From Tumebacillus flagellatus (GTDB lineage Bacteria > Bacillota > Bacilli > Tumebacillales > Tumebacillaceae), in contig NZ_JMIR01000014.1 in assembly GCF_000714935.1 (NCBI RefSeq), forward strand, positions 33,083-97,082: a DNA stretch of 64,000 bases, in the 5' to 3' direction. Shown here in pieces: positions 45,062-53,023 of the stretch. Numbering within the stretch: position 1 is the stretch's first letter; each line of letters begins with the position of its first letter. Under the pieces are notes generated by a model, which did no database searches, was not told the origin of the DNA, and saw only the letters and a list, made by a program, of their open reading frames with translations. The position numbers and the translations under genes were made by a program.

Positions 45062-46168
45062 TTATTCGTTAGATCGGTCAACTTTCTTGTTGTTATCCTT
45101 CAAGAAATTGCAGATCCCATTGATACCAGAACCAGTTCCAGAGAAAACAAACCTTCTTTTTGATTCATCGTAGCTACCACCGTATCCATTTAGCTTAGGA
45201 TTAGAATGAGACCAATCCATGCGGCCAATCCCAACTAGATAACCATCAACATCCATGTCTTCCTCGAAATCATTGATCAAATAATGAACGTACTTACCAA
45301 TCCCTTGAATTGTTGCGGCTAGACCTATAATATATTGAGACCTGTCGTAACATTTGTCTGGCATTTCTTCAAAAATGCTATCAATGATCTCGGATACTTC
45401 GTTTCTTTTTTCTGTATAATTATCAAGATTTAGTACACCGTTGTTATCTTTATCTGTCCCTGCAATCATGTAAGAGATCGTATTTCGCAAGGTAGACAAT
45501 ACCATTAGCTCTTCTCTTTTTTCGCTTAACGATGTTTTTTCCATATCTACACCCAAAGTAACAAGCGTTTCATTCGTGGCCGCTAGTTCTTTTGCCATTC
45601 GATTATACAGATCTGTATTATCAAATTTCAAAGAAACGGATTTTGTAGGTTTGGATGCCAACAGATTAAGGTCGTGGAATAACTGTTGCTCATGAGCTTT
45701 GCTCATGTTATCGAAAATAACAACTGGGATACACATTTCCTCTAGTCTAGAAAGCCTTTCTAATGCTTCATTCTTTCTTGATCCATTTGCTTTCTCAGCG
45801 TCTTTTCGTGCAATGTCTAAAGCCATTTTGATCCCTTCCACACGATGTTGCCCATCATTGATACTGAGATTCGAGTTTATATCGATGCTTACCTGATTCG
45901 TGGCCTCTTCATACTTAATATAGCCCCTACAAGTAGCTGTAACAGCACTAAGAAAGCAGTAATTGTCTCGATGCAAGCCATTCAGGATATAGTTCGCAAT
46001 AGATTTGGCGCGTTTTTTGTTTATTTTCCTTTGCACTTCTTCGAAAACCACCAAAAAACGTTCAGCGGCTTTGAACGGTATCGTTGTTATGAAGATGTTC
46101 CTTCCAAATTGTGTTCCAGTTGCACCAGAAAAGCTTACAAAAATATTACTAGGCGAAAAATGGCTCAT
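45062..46168 (-). CDS. DGQHR-domain (DndB-like) protein
   Basis: 368 residues. SINDGQHRVEGIKMAL (DGQHR at residues 105-109) defines the family that includes DndB, the regulator of DNA phosphorothioation; the fold is of the ParB/sulfiredoxin superfamily. No dndCDE or sspBCD genes are near, so it is a stand-alone member, common in mobile defence islands. Function unproven. ATG at 46168 chosen, 8 bases after GGAAGGGG; an in-frame TTG at 46186 overlaps that site. AT-rich like the DUF262 gene. Confidence 0.83.
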   Translation of the reverse strand: MSHFSPSNIFVSFSGATGTQFGRNIFITTIPFKAAERFLVVFEEVQRKINKKRAKSIANYILNGLHRDNYCFLSAVTATCRGYIKYEEATNQVSIDINSNLSINDGQHRVEGIKMALDIARKDAEKANGSRKNEALERLSRLEEMCIPVVIFDNMSKAHEQQLFHDLNLLASKPTKSVSLKFDNTDLYNRMAKELAATNETLVTLGVDMEKTSLSEKREELMVLSTLRNTISYMIAGTDKDNNGVLNLDNYTEKRNEVSEIIDSIFEEMPDKCYDRSQYIIGLAATIQGIGKYVHYLINDFEEDMDVDGYLVGIGRMDWSHSNPKLNGYGGSYDESKRRFVFSGTGSGINGICNFLKDNNKKVDRSNE

Positions 46169-46205
46169 CTTGAAATCCCCTTCCAAATTTGGTTTCTCTG
46201 GCTTC

Positions 46206-46235
46206 AGTTTACATCCTTGCCGTATACAGAGTCAA
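46206..46235 (-). promoter_or_regulatory. Probable promoter of the DGQHR gene
   Basis: Minus strand TTGACT (46230-46235), 18 bases, TAAACT (46206-46211), about 30 bases before the ribosome site. Confidence 0.5.
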
Positions 46236-46263
46236 TATTCGATTCGTTTTACAAAAAAATATA

Positions 46264-46349
46264 ATGCCGCTTTCGATACGCAGGCTTCTTTACAATAATT
46301 TTCACCACCCTTCAAATGCTTCATCTCTTTGGTGGGGAAATTAGCGGCA
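46264..46349. repeat. Nested inverted repeat upstream of the DGQHR gene
   Basis: Outer arms ATGCCGCT (46264-46271) and AGCGGCAT (46342-46349) are perfect. Inner arms AATTTTCACCACC and GGTGGGGAAATT pair with one bulge and one mismatch. The remainder of the 440-base space 46169-46610 is AT-rich with a further palindrome CTAGTA-gattg-TACTAG at 46468-46484; no gene was seen. Confidence 0.5.
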
Positions 46350-46574
46350 TACAATTTTTTGAAAGGTAGGTTGTGTATCTCTCATCAATATTCTACTTTT
46401 CCATCTTCCACATGAACTTTGAAAAGAGAGTCTCACAAAAATAGACAGGACTTTCACAAAAAATCTTCTAGTAGATTGTACTAGTGGTGATACTCAATCA
46501 ATTTTCTAATATTCAATGATTGTTATAGATCAGGTGATATACATAAATGACGGCAACTGGTATGGTTCCGTTTT

Positions 46575-46612
46575 AAAAAAGAATCCGACCCTGGGAGGCC
46601 GGATTCTTTTTT
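46575..46612 (-). terminator. Terminator after the EamA gene
   Basis: AAAAAAGAATCCG / CGGATTCTTTTTT with a 12-base loop; overlaps the stop codon. It marks the right edge of the AT-rich insertion. Confidence 0.87.
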
Positions 46613-47522
46613 ATAGATTTTGCGTCAGGGCAGGCTTTTTGCTCTTGCCGCCCTTGTAGTTGACGAAGCTGATGCTGAGCACGATCAGCACCAAGCCGGC
46701 GAGCAAGGAGTAGGTCAGCGGCTCGCGGAGGAACACGGTGCCGCAGAGCACGGCGATCAGCGGCACGAGGAACGTAAATGAAGCCACTTTGCTGGCATCT
46801 CCGCCGTTGACGAGTTTGTAGTAGATCGAGAACGCAAGCGGCACTCCGAGCACGGTGCCAAACGCCAGTCCGCCCAGATACGAGCCGCTCCACACGATGT
46901 CGCCGAAGCTTTCCGTTCTTGCCCCGACGACGGTGAGGATCGCGCCGCCGAGGATGCATTGCATGGCGACCATCCACATGGAATCGACGCGGGTGCTTTG
47001 TTTTTTGATGTAGATGACGCCGAGCGCCCACGCGAGCACCGTCAAGAGCGCGAGCACGACGCCGAGCACGGACACATCACCGGTGAAGCTCTGCGCGGAG
47101 ATGACGACGATGCCGAGGAAGCCGATGAGCAGGCCGGCGATCTTGAGCGGGTTCATGTTCTCCCCCAACCAAAGCCAAGAGAACAGTCCGATCAGAACAG
47201 GTTGGAAGTAGACCAGAACGGAGAAGAGTCCGCCCGGCAGGTACAGGAGACCGACCGTTTGGAACCCGAAGAAACAGGTGATGTTTAAGATCGCGGAGAG
47301 GAGATAGCGGCTCCAGTTGGCGCGAAAGTTAAGTTTTTTCCAAGTGGGCAGCAGGAAGAACACGAGGATGATGCCTCCGAGCAAGGAACGCATGCCCGCA
47401 AACAGGATCGGCGGGGTGTATTGCAACGCGATTTTGTAGATCGGCCAGGAGACGCCCCAGATGATGACCAAGACGGCCAAGAGCAACGGGGTTTTCCAAG
47501 CTTGTGCAGATTGTGATTTCAA
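46611..47522 (-). CDS. EamA-family (DMT superfamily) transporter
   Basis: 303 residues, ten hydrophobic helices in two five-helix EamA repeats (WGVSWPIYKIALQYTPPILF opens the first, SVLGVVLALLTVLAWALGVI the second). Exporter of amino acids or metabolites; substrate unknown. TTG start, 7 bases after AAGGGAGGGAG. A decayed copy of its first third lies at 49006-49135. Confidence 0.87.
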   Translation of the reverse strand: MKSQSAQAWKTPLLLAVLVIIWGVSWPIYKIALQYTPPILFAGMRSLLGGIILVFFLLPTWKKLNFRANWSRYLLSAILNITCFFGFQTVGLLYLPGGLFSVLVYFQPVLIGLFSWLWLGENMNPLKIAGLLIGFLGIVVISAQSFTGDVSVLGVVLALLTVLAWALGVIYIKKQSTRVDSMWMVAMQCILGGAILTVVGARTESFGDIVWSGSYLGGLAFGTVLGVPLAFSIYYKLVNGGDASKVASFTFLVPLIAVLCGTVFLREPLTYSLLAGLVLIVLSISFVNYKGGKSKKPALTQNL

Positions 47523-47608
47523 AACGAGACTCCCTCCCTTATCGTTCTATGATACAGCGATTGACTAAGGGGGTCTAATAAAAATTACGCCCTCCGAAGA
47601 ACTGAGCG

Positions 47609-47643
47609 AAAAAAAGCGGACGTCTGGGTAGACAGACGTCCGC
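47609..47643 (-). terminator. Terminator after the small membrane protein gene
   Basis: GCGGACGTCT / AGACGTCCGC with an 8-base loop and seven Ts on the minus strand. A shortened copy, the palindrome GCAGACGTCTGC, lies in the duplicated segment at 49181-49192. Confidence 0.78.
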
Positions 47644-47648
47644 TTGCT

Positions 47649-47864
47649 TTATTTTTTGTAGAAAAGCGGCTCCTGCTTGCTCTTGGCGTGGAGCATGATC
47701 TGATCCACCAACGCGACGCGATCCGGCTCGGTGGCGAAGATAGGGTTGTTTTTAAAAAACGATGTTTTCTTGAACACTGCTTGTTTCACAAGTTCCACCT
47801 CATTCGTGATGCTGATCGTATTGAAAAAAGAGACCACCAGCGAACCCAGACCTATCCCAAGCAA
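47649..47864 (-). CDS. Small membrane protein, start uncertain
   Basis: 71 residues from TTG at 47864, with one membrane segment (GIGLGSLVVSFFNTI) and a charged tail. The frame is open further and an ACG at 47894 lies 9 bases after GGAAGGG, which would add IFGKVKWKVL, a natural N-terminal flank of the helix. So the true start may be non-standard or mutated. Its last 14 codons recur, altered, in the duplicated segment near 49205-49246. Function unknown. Confidence 0.45.
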   Translation of the reverse strand: MLGIGLGSLVVSFFNTISITNEVELVKQAVFKKTSFFKNNPIFATEPDRVALVDQIMLHAKSKQEPLFYKK

Positions 47865-48027
47865 AACCTTCCATTTTACTTTGCCAAAAATCGTGAAACC
47901 GAGCCCTTCCTCCTATTTGCAACTTCGGTTTCGCTTGCAAAAGTAAAGGGAAACAAGCACCGAAATACTTGTTAACAAAATAATACAAAGCTATAATGAA
48001 AAATAAAAATAACATAGAGGTGATATA

Positions 48028-48456
48028 ATAAAAAAAACAACTGCATTACTTGCAACACTGGTTGTTGTAGGTGTAGCTGGAGGGCTGTACGTTGGAGTGG
48101 ACAAGTCCGAAACCTCTGCCACTCCAGAGCAAGCAGCTAAGCAAGCAGTCACCCATTATCTTGATGCCGTGAAAAGCGGAAACGTCGATGAGATGATGAA
48201 GGCTACCCTCGACAATAGGTTTAAGGATGACGCTTCAAAACGTGAAGTTTATCAAACCTTTAGCAACGACCCAATACAGACAGACAAAACCAAAATTCTT
48301 GCAATCAACAAGGTGGACAATTCTCACTTGAATGCAACCATTCGAATCTCCACCAAAAACACTGGCACACATGACCTCACGATCCCAGTCGTGAAAGAGG
48401 GTGAGCAGTGGAAATTGGTCATTGATGGTCAAGAAGTGACCAAGAACAACGACTAA
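48028..48456 (+). CDS. Membrane-anchored or secreted protein with apparent AUA start
   Basis: A ribosome site AGAGGTG (48016-48022) lies 5 bases before ATA at 48028. From there the product begins (M)KKTTALLATLVVVGVAGGLY, an ideal signal or anchor sequence, followed by a 115-residue domain resembling DUF4878-type lumenal proteins (AAKQAVTHYLDAVKSGNVDE). The first standard start in frame, GTG at 48097, would delete the signal. Either AUA is used or the ATG has mutated. The next gene follows after 25 bases on the same strand. Confidence 0.6.
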   Translation: MKKTTALLATLVVVGVAGGLYVGVDKSETSATPEQAAKQAVTHYLDAVKSGNVDEMMKATLDNRFKDDASKREVYQTFSNDPIQTDKTKILAINKVDNSHLNATIRISTKNTGTHDLTIPVVKEGEQWKLVIDGQEVTKNND

Positions 48457-48481
48457 GGGATACTGGGAGAGGGGAACACCT

Positions 48482-48922
48482 GTGAAAGTTTCGAAGCGTT
48501 TTGGTTTTGCTTGTTCACTGTTTGCCACGCTAAGTTTTCTTGCGAGCGCGGCAACCGCATCTCCGGGTCTTTGCTACTATTCTTTTGGTAACGGTCAATG
48601 GGGATCTGGTGGTTTTACAAACTCCATCGACAGCCCGATTTTTATCGTGACCAACTCTAGCAAAGTATGCACGATTAATGGTTGGCAGGATACGGGCACA
48701 AGCACCTCTCCTGCCAACGTTGAGTACAGGTTGTATCAATATGGCATTCTCTCGAACACGTTGTATGGAAGCACACGGATCAGTGGGAACTATCCCCAAA
48801 GCGGTTCGTGGTACTCCTATACCTACACAGGCGTTGACCCGAATCAGAAATATTTTTTGAGAATGTATCCGCACAGCTCCGCTGGCATGAGCGGTGCGGG
48901 AAACGCATACGACGGATATTGA
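48482..48922 (+). CDS. Small secreted protein
   Basis: 146 residues. A signal peptide (residues 1-26, cut near ATASP) precedes a Tyr/Ser/Gly-rich beta-type domain with two Cys (CYYSFGNG, SKVCTING). GTG start 8 bases after GGAGAGGGG. Family not recognised. Probably one unit with the preceding gene. Confidence 0.68.
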   Translation: MKVSKRFGFACSLFATLSFLASAATASPGLCYYSFGNGQWGSGGFTNSIDSPIFIVTNSSKVCTINGWQDTGTSTSPANVEYRLYQYGILSNTLYGSTRISGNYPQSGSWYSYTYTGVDPNQKYFLRMYPHSSAGMSGAGNAYDGY

Positions 48923-48933
48923 CCACCCAAAGG

Positions 48934-48960
48934 AGACGATCTCAAATGAGGTCGTCTTTT
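48934..48960 (+). terminator. Terminator after the small secreted protein gene
   Basis: AGACGATCTC / GAGGTCGTCT with a 4-base loop, then TTTTCTT. Confidence 0.7.
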
Positions 48961-49005
48961 CTTCTTGACGATCTACTTTTCCGAGTGAAGACCGTCTTCC
49001 AAAAC

Positions 49006-49246
49006 GATGCCTCCGAGCAAGGAACGCATGCCCGCAAACAGAATCGGCGGGGTTTATAACAAAGCGATTTTGTAGATCGGTCAACAAGAGCGGGGTGCCC
49101 CGACCTTTTGACTCTGTGGTTTCAAAACAAAACTCCCTCCCTTATCCCTTTATATACAGCGAATGATTTAGCAGAAAAAAGCAGACGTCTGCTTGCTTTA
49201 TTTTTTGTAGAAAATCGGCTGGTGCTTGCGTTTGGCGTGGAGAGTC
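49006..49246 (-). pseudogene. Decayed duplicate of the EamA 5' region and of the adjacent small-gene 3' end
   Basis: Bases 49006-49080 match 47370-47444 inside the EamA gene with 5 differences in 75. After a deletion, the EamA start and ribosome site (TTTCAAAAC...ACTCCCTCCCTTATC, 49120-49146), the terminator remnant (49176 on) and the C-terminal codons of the small membrane gene (to about 49246) follow in the same order as at 47515-47690. The reading frame is broken, so it is a relic of a tandem duplication. Confidence 0.85.
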
Positions 49247-49247
49247 G

Positions 49248-49490
49248 TTAGTTGTAAGGGGTCTTATAGTTGATTTCTGTTTCAATTTGCGGACTGTCAG
49301 ATAGGTCGATAATCACTGAGTTTTCATCCACAAACCTCTTCATCCGTTCGTAAGTGGCATTTTTCAAAAGTACATAATATCGATTTTGATAATAGATGAT
49401 GATATCTCGACCTACGAAGTGTTTTTGTAAGGCTTCCTCGTCGAACTTATGCCATACGGTAAGTGGGAATGGAGGGTAATCTTTTGACAT
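49248..49490 (-). CDS. Small hypothetical protein
   Basis: 80 residues, soluble, rich in Tyr and charged residues (HFVGRDIIIYYQNRYYVLLK). ATG at 49490 follows AGAGAGGTGG. Not recognised. It abuts the duplicated segment and follows the polyketide operon terminator. Confidence 0.55.
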   Translation of the reverse strand: MSKDYPPFPLTVWHKFDEEALQKHFVGRDIIIYYQNRYYVLLKNATYERMKRFVDENSVIIDLSDSPQIETEINYKTPYN

Positions 49491-49521
49491 ATCGTTACCA
49501 CCTCTCTAAGGAAATAGTATC

Positions 49522-49564
49522 AAAAAATCCGCTAGCATGCCGCTCGGCTACTAACGGATTTTTT
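49522..49564 (-). terminator. Terminator of the polyketide operon
   Basis: AAAAAATCCG / CGGATTTTTT with an inner TAGTAGC/GCTA helix; 47 bases past the acyltransferase stop, T run on the minus strand. Confidence 0.82.
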
Positions 49565-49610
49565 GAAGATAAAAACCTGAACGGCAACATGTTTGCAGCA
49601 GCATCCTTTA

Positions 49611-50864
49611 CTAGATCTGCAACCCGCTCGGGATCAGGTCGTAGCAACCGGTCTCTTCCCGAAGCAAGTGGAACCACTCCTGTTGCTCCTCCTCCGGGAC
49701 ACGTTTGGTGCGGAGGATTTGTTGGAGGAGGCGGAAGGCGTCGAGGAGTTCGGCGTCGCCGGGGGTGCGGTCGGACGATTCCAAGTCTGCTTGCAACGCT
49801 TCCAGTCGGCGGTACGGTTGCAGCACGCCCGCTTCGTACTCGTCGCGGTTCGGGTTGGCGTTCGGCGTCGAGACCGCGATGGCGAGGCAGCGCCCCAGAA
49901 ACTGCGGGCGGAGCGATTGCTCGCGGCTGCCCTCCAAGAGCGCGTGCAGTTTCTTTCGATCCTCCCGCTGGTCATAGCTGAACGCTCCGATGCTCGGCAC
50001 GTTGCGCGCCGTCAACGACGTCAACACGCTCTTCGGACCGAGTTCGACCGTTTGGGTCACACCCGCACGCAGGAGATACCGAAGCGTCCTCTGCCATTGC
50101 ACCGGCTGTTGGATTTGCGCGGTCAGCAGGTCGACGATCGCTTCACGTCCGGGATACGGCTTGGCGGTGACGTTCGCAAGCACCGGCCAACGCAACGGGA
50201 AAAACCGATGCCGCGCCAGCTCCTCCCGCAGTTCTTCCGCCGCTTCCTCCATCAAAGAGGAGTGGAACGGCGGCGAGAGCGGCAGGTGCACGACGGAGCC
50301 GCCCAGTTCCGCGACCCGCGCTTCCAGCGCCCGCATCTCTTCCAAATGGCCGGAAACCGCCGCTTGCCGCTCCGAATTGTAACAGGAAATCCGCACAAAC
50401 CCGTCGCCTTGGGACAGTTCCCGGCACGCTTGCTCGATCTCCCCCGCGTCCACGTTGCGCACGATCATCATCGACGCATGCCCGAGCGCCGCCACTTGCG
50501 CGGACAGCCGCCCCCGCACGCGGACGATTTGCAGGGCATCGGCAAACGCGATCCCGCCGCTGCAAGTCAGCGCCGCATACTCGCCCAAGCTGTGCCCCGC
50601 CGCAAATTCCGGCAGCACGCCCAGCTCTTGCTGGAACACGCGAAACGCCGTCACGCTCGCCGTCAAAATCGCCGGTTGCAGATGCTCCGGCCGGTTCAAC
50701 TCGCTCACATCTCCCTCGTGCATCAGCCGGGCGAGATCATAGCCGAGGAGGTCGCTTGCTTCTTCCACCGTGCGGCGGGCGATCTCGTGCCGGTTGCAGA
50801 AGTTTTGGGTCATGCCGATGTATTGAGAACCTTGGCCGGGGAAGAGAAGTGCGATTTTTTCCAC
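49611..50864 (-). CDS. Free-standing malonyl-CoA:ACP acyltransferase (trans-AT) of the polyketide operon
   Basis: 417 residues. The FabD-like domain (1-290) has LLFPGQGSQ, nucleophile Ser92 in GHSLGE, the carboxylate-binding Arg117 in RVRGRL and catalytic His201 in PFHSSL, pointing to malonyl-CoA. A tail of about 120 residues follows that FabD lacks; its role is unknown. Since neither ketosynthase protein has an AT domain, this enzyme must load both carriers. GTG at 50864 lies 2 bases after the preceding stop, with GAGGTGAG upstream. Last gene of the operon. Confidence 0.9.
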   Translation of the reverse strand: MEKIALLFPGQGSQYIGMTQNFCNRHEIARRTVEEASDLLGYDLARLMHEGDVSELNRPEHLQPAILTASVTAFRVFQQELGVLPEFAAGHSLGEYAALTCSGGIAFADALQIVRVRGRLSAQVAALGHASMMIVRNVDAGEIEQACRELSQGDGFVRISCYNSERQAAVSGHLEEMRALEARVAELGGSVVHLPLSPPFHSSLMEEAAEELREELARHRFFPLRWPVLANVTAKPYPGREAIVDLLTAQIQQPVQWQRTLRYLLRAGVTQTVELGPKSVLTSLTARNVPSIGAFSYDQREDRKKLHALLEGSREQSLRPQFLGRCLAIAVSTPNANPNRDEYEAGVLQPYRRLEALQADLESSDRTPGDAELLDAFRLLQQILRTKRVPEEEQQEWFHLLREETGCYDLIPSGLQI

Positions 50865-50866
50865 GG

Positions 50867-53023
50867 TTAGCTCACCTCTTTGCGCAGGGATTCAAGATAG
50901 CGGGCGAAACTTTCGATGGTCAGATGGTTGAGGTACTCGCGGGCCGGCAGTTGCAGCCCCGTCAATTCGTTGACGCGCTGGATGATCCGAATGCCCATCA
51001 CCGAGTCGCCGCCCAGTTCATAGTAGTTGTCGCGCACGTCGAACTCCGCGATGCCAAGCGCCTCGCTCCAGATGCGCGCGACGAGCAACTCCATCTCCGT
51101 CGGAACGTGGCCGCTCCCGGAGTTGAGGAGAACGTCCGCAACTTGCCCAGACGTTGCACGTTCAGAAGCGCGGGCGCGGGTCGAGCGAAACTCGCCTTCC
51201 GCCGCGTCCGGAATCTGCACCCAGCAACGCTGGCGGGCAAAGGGATAGAGCGGCAACGAGACTTTCGCCGGGATTTCCACGTAGAAATCCCTCCAGCGCA
51301 CGTCCGCTCCTTCCACATACGCAGCAGCCAAACGGTTTGCATTCTCGTCGCCTTCGCCGAACACGCGGCCCGCCTCCGCTTCCTGCGCCAAAAGTTCACG
51401 CAGTTCGTCCCGATTGCGGAACACCAGTGCCACTCGATGCTCGTAATGCCCGCGCCCGGTTTGCGCGGTGTAGCAGAGACTGTGCAGGGGCAGTTCGTTT
51501 TTTTCCAAGAGGAGGCGGTAGGCGGTCCATAACTGCCGCAACGCCGCCGTGGTTTTCGCGGAAATAGGAAGGACATAAGCGCCCTCTGAAAAAACGCCCC
51601 TCTCCGTCACCGCTTCCACCGGCGGCTCCTCCAACACGACGTGGCAGTTTGTCCCGCTGAAGCCAAACGACGAGATGCCCATCCGACGCACAACGCCGGG
51701 TGCCGTCTCCCACGGGCGAAGTTTGGTGTTCAGGTAAAACGGCGAGTCCATAAAGTCGATCTGCCGGTTCGGGCGGTTCACATGCAGGGACGGCAGCAGT
51801 TCGCGGTGTTTGAACATCAGCAGCCCCTTCACGACGCTCGCGAGACCCGCCGCTTCATAGAGATGCCCGATGTTCGGCTTCACCGAGCCGATCCCGCAAA
51901 ACTGCACGGCATCCGTATAGCGGGCAAACGCCCGCTTCAGCGCGTTGATCTCCATCGGATCGCCAAGCTCCGTGCCCGTTCCGTGCGCTTCCAGATAGGA
52001 AAGCGTCTCCGGGTGAATCCCCGCCGCTTCCCACGCTTTGACCAGCACGTCGGTCTGCGCCGCCGGATTCGGCGCGGTGATGCTCATCGACGCGCCGTCT
52101 TGGTTGATCGCCGAGCCCTTGATCACGCCGTACACATGATCGCGGTCGCGCTGTGCCGCCCGCAGCGGTTTCAAGAAGACCGCAATCGAACCTTCCCCGA
52201 TCCCCGTCCCGTCCGATCCGTCGGAAAAAGCCCGCGTGCGCTCGTCCGACGACTCCATGCCGAGCTTGAAGTTCCCGCTCGCAAGCGGCACCGTGTGCAA
52301 CTTCACCGAGCCGACCAGCGCCGTCTCGCAATCTCCGTTGCGGATGCCTTGGCATGCGAGGTGCAACGCAACGAGGCTCGCCGAGCATGCGGTGTCCACG
52401 ACGAGGGTCGGGCCTTTTAAATTCAGCAGGTACGACAAGCGCGTCGGCAGAATCGAGCTCAAGTTGCCCGCGATCGACTGCGGGACGGATTCCGGGTCGG
52501 CGTCGAGGATCATCTTCTGGTAGCTGTCCTTGACGTTGTTGGAAAAACCGACGTACACGCCCGTGGAACTTCCCGCCAACTGCCCCCCGCCGTAGCCCGC
52601 GTCTTCCAGCGCGTGAAACGCCGTTTGCAGGAACAGGCGCTGGTTCGGGTCCATCAAACTCGCTTCCTTGGGCGAGAGGCGGAAGAACGCCGGGTCAAAC
52701 TCGTCGATGTGCGGGAGGTACGCGCCGTCCGTGTAGCGCAACTCCTCCTCCGGCGTGCCGAGAAAGCGCAGGTAGCGGTCGATGTCCGCACGCCGCTCGT
52801 CTGGAAACGAGCGCACCGCGTCGAGGCCGGCACGCAAATTTTCATAAAATACGTCCGCGCTTTCCGCCCCCGGCAGGTCGGCGGCAAGGCCGATGATCGC
52901 GATGTCGTCGGGACGCGCGTTTTGTTCTTGCTCGCGGAGCAGTTGGATCGCTTGCACGGCGGCGTCGCGGTCCATTTTTCCGGCGGTGGCCGATTCGAGG
53001 AGCAGCCTCAGCAGTTGTTCCAT
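50867..53023 (-). CDS. AT-less polyketide synthase module KS-ACP (third gene)
   Basis: 718 residues. After an N-terminal helical docking-like segment (1-38) the ketosynthase runs to about residue 460 with intact Cys213 (VVDTACSAS), His347 (EAHGTGT) and His387 (KPNIGHL). A KS-AT linker-type region follows (residues about 490-610) with no AT, KR, DH, ER or methyltransferase. The carrier domain near the end has its phosphopantetheine Ser674 in YELGGDS. No thioesterase. ATG at 53023, after AAAGGGGGG, overlaps the preceding gene by 16 bases. Confidence 0.92.
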   Translation of the reverse strand: MEQLLRLLLESATAGKMDRDAAVQAIQLLREQEQNARPDDIAIIGLAADLPGAESADVFYENLRAGLDAVRSFPDERRADIDRYLRFLGTPEEELRYTDGAYLPHIDEFDPAFFRLSPKEASLMDPNQRLFLQTAFHALEDAGYGGGQLAGSSTGVYVGFSNNVKDSYQKMILDADPESVPQSIAGNLSSILPTRLSYLLNLKGPTLVVDTACSASLVALHLACQGIRNGDCETALVGSVKLHTVPLASGNFKLGMESSDERTRAFSDGSDGTGIGEGSIAVFLKPLRAAQRDRDHVYGVIKGSAINQDGASMSITAPNPAAQTDVLVKAWEAAGIHPETLSYLEAHGTGTELGDPMEINALKRAFARYTDAVQFCGIGSVKPNIGHLYEAAGLASVVKGLLMFKHRELLPSLHVNRPNRQIDFMDSPFYLNTKLRPWETAPGVVRRMGISSFGFSGTNCHVVLEEPPVEAVTERGVFSEGAYVLPISAKTTAALRQLWTAYRLLLEKNELPLHSLCYTAQTGRGHYEHRVALVFRNRDELRELLAQEAEAGRVFGEGDENANRLAAAYVEGADVRWRDFYVEIPAKVSLPLYPFARQRCWVQIPDAAEGEFRSTRARASERATSGQVADVLLNSGSGHVPTEMELLVARIWSEALGIAEFDVRDNYYELGGDSVMGIRIIQRVNELTGLQLPAREYLNHLTIESFARYLESLRKEVS

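Noticed and set aside
45062..46168. DGQHR gene as part of a phosphorothioation (dnd/ssp) system
   Set aside because: No dndA, dndC-E or ssp partner genes in the window.
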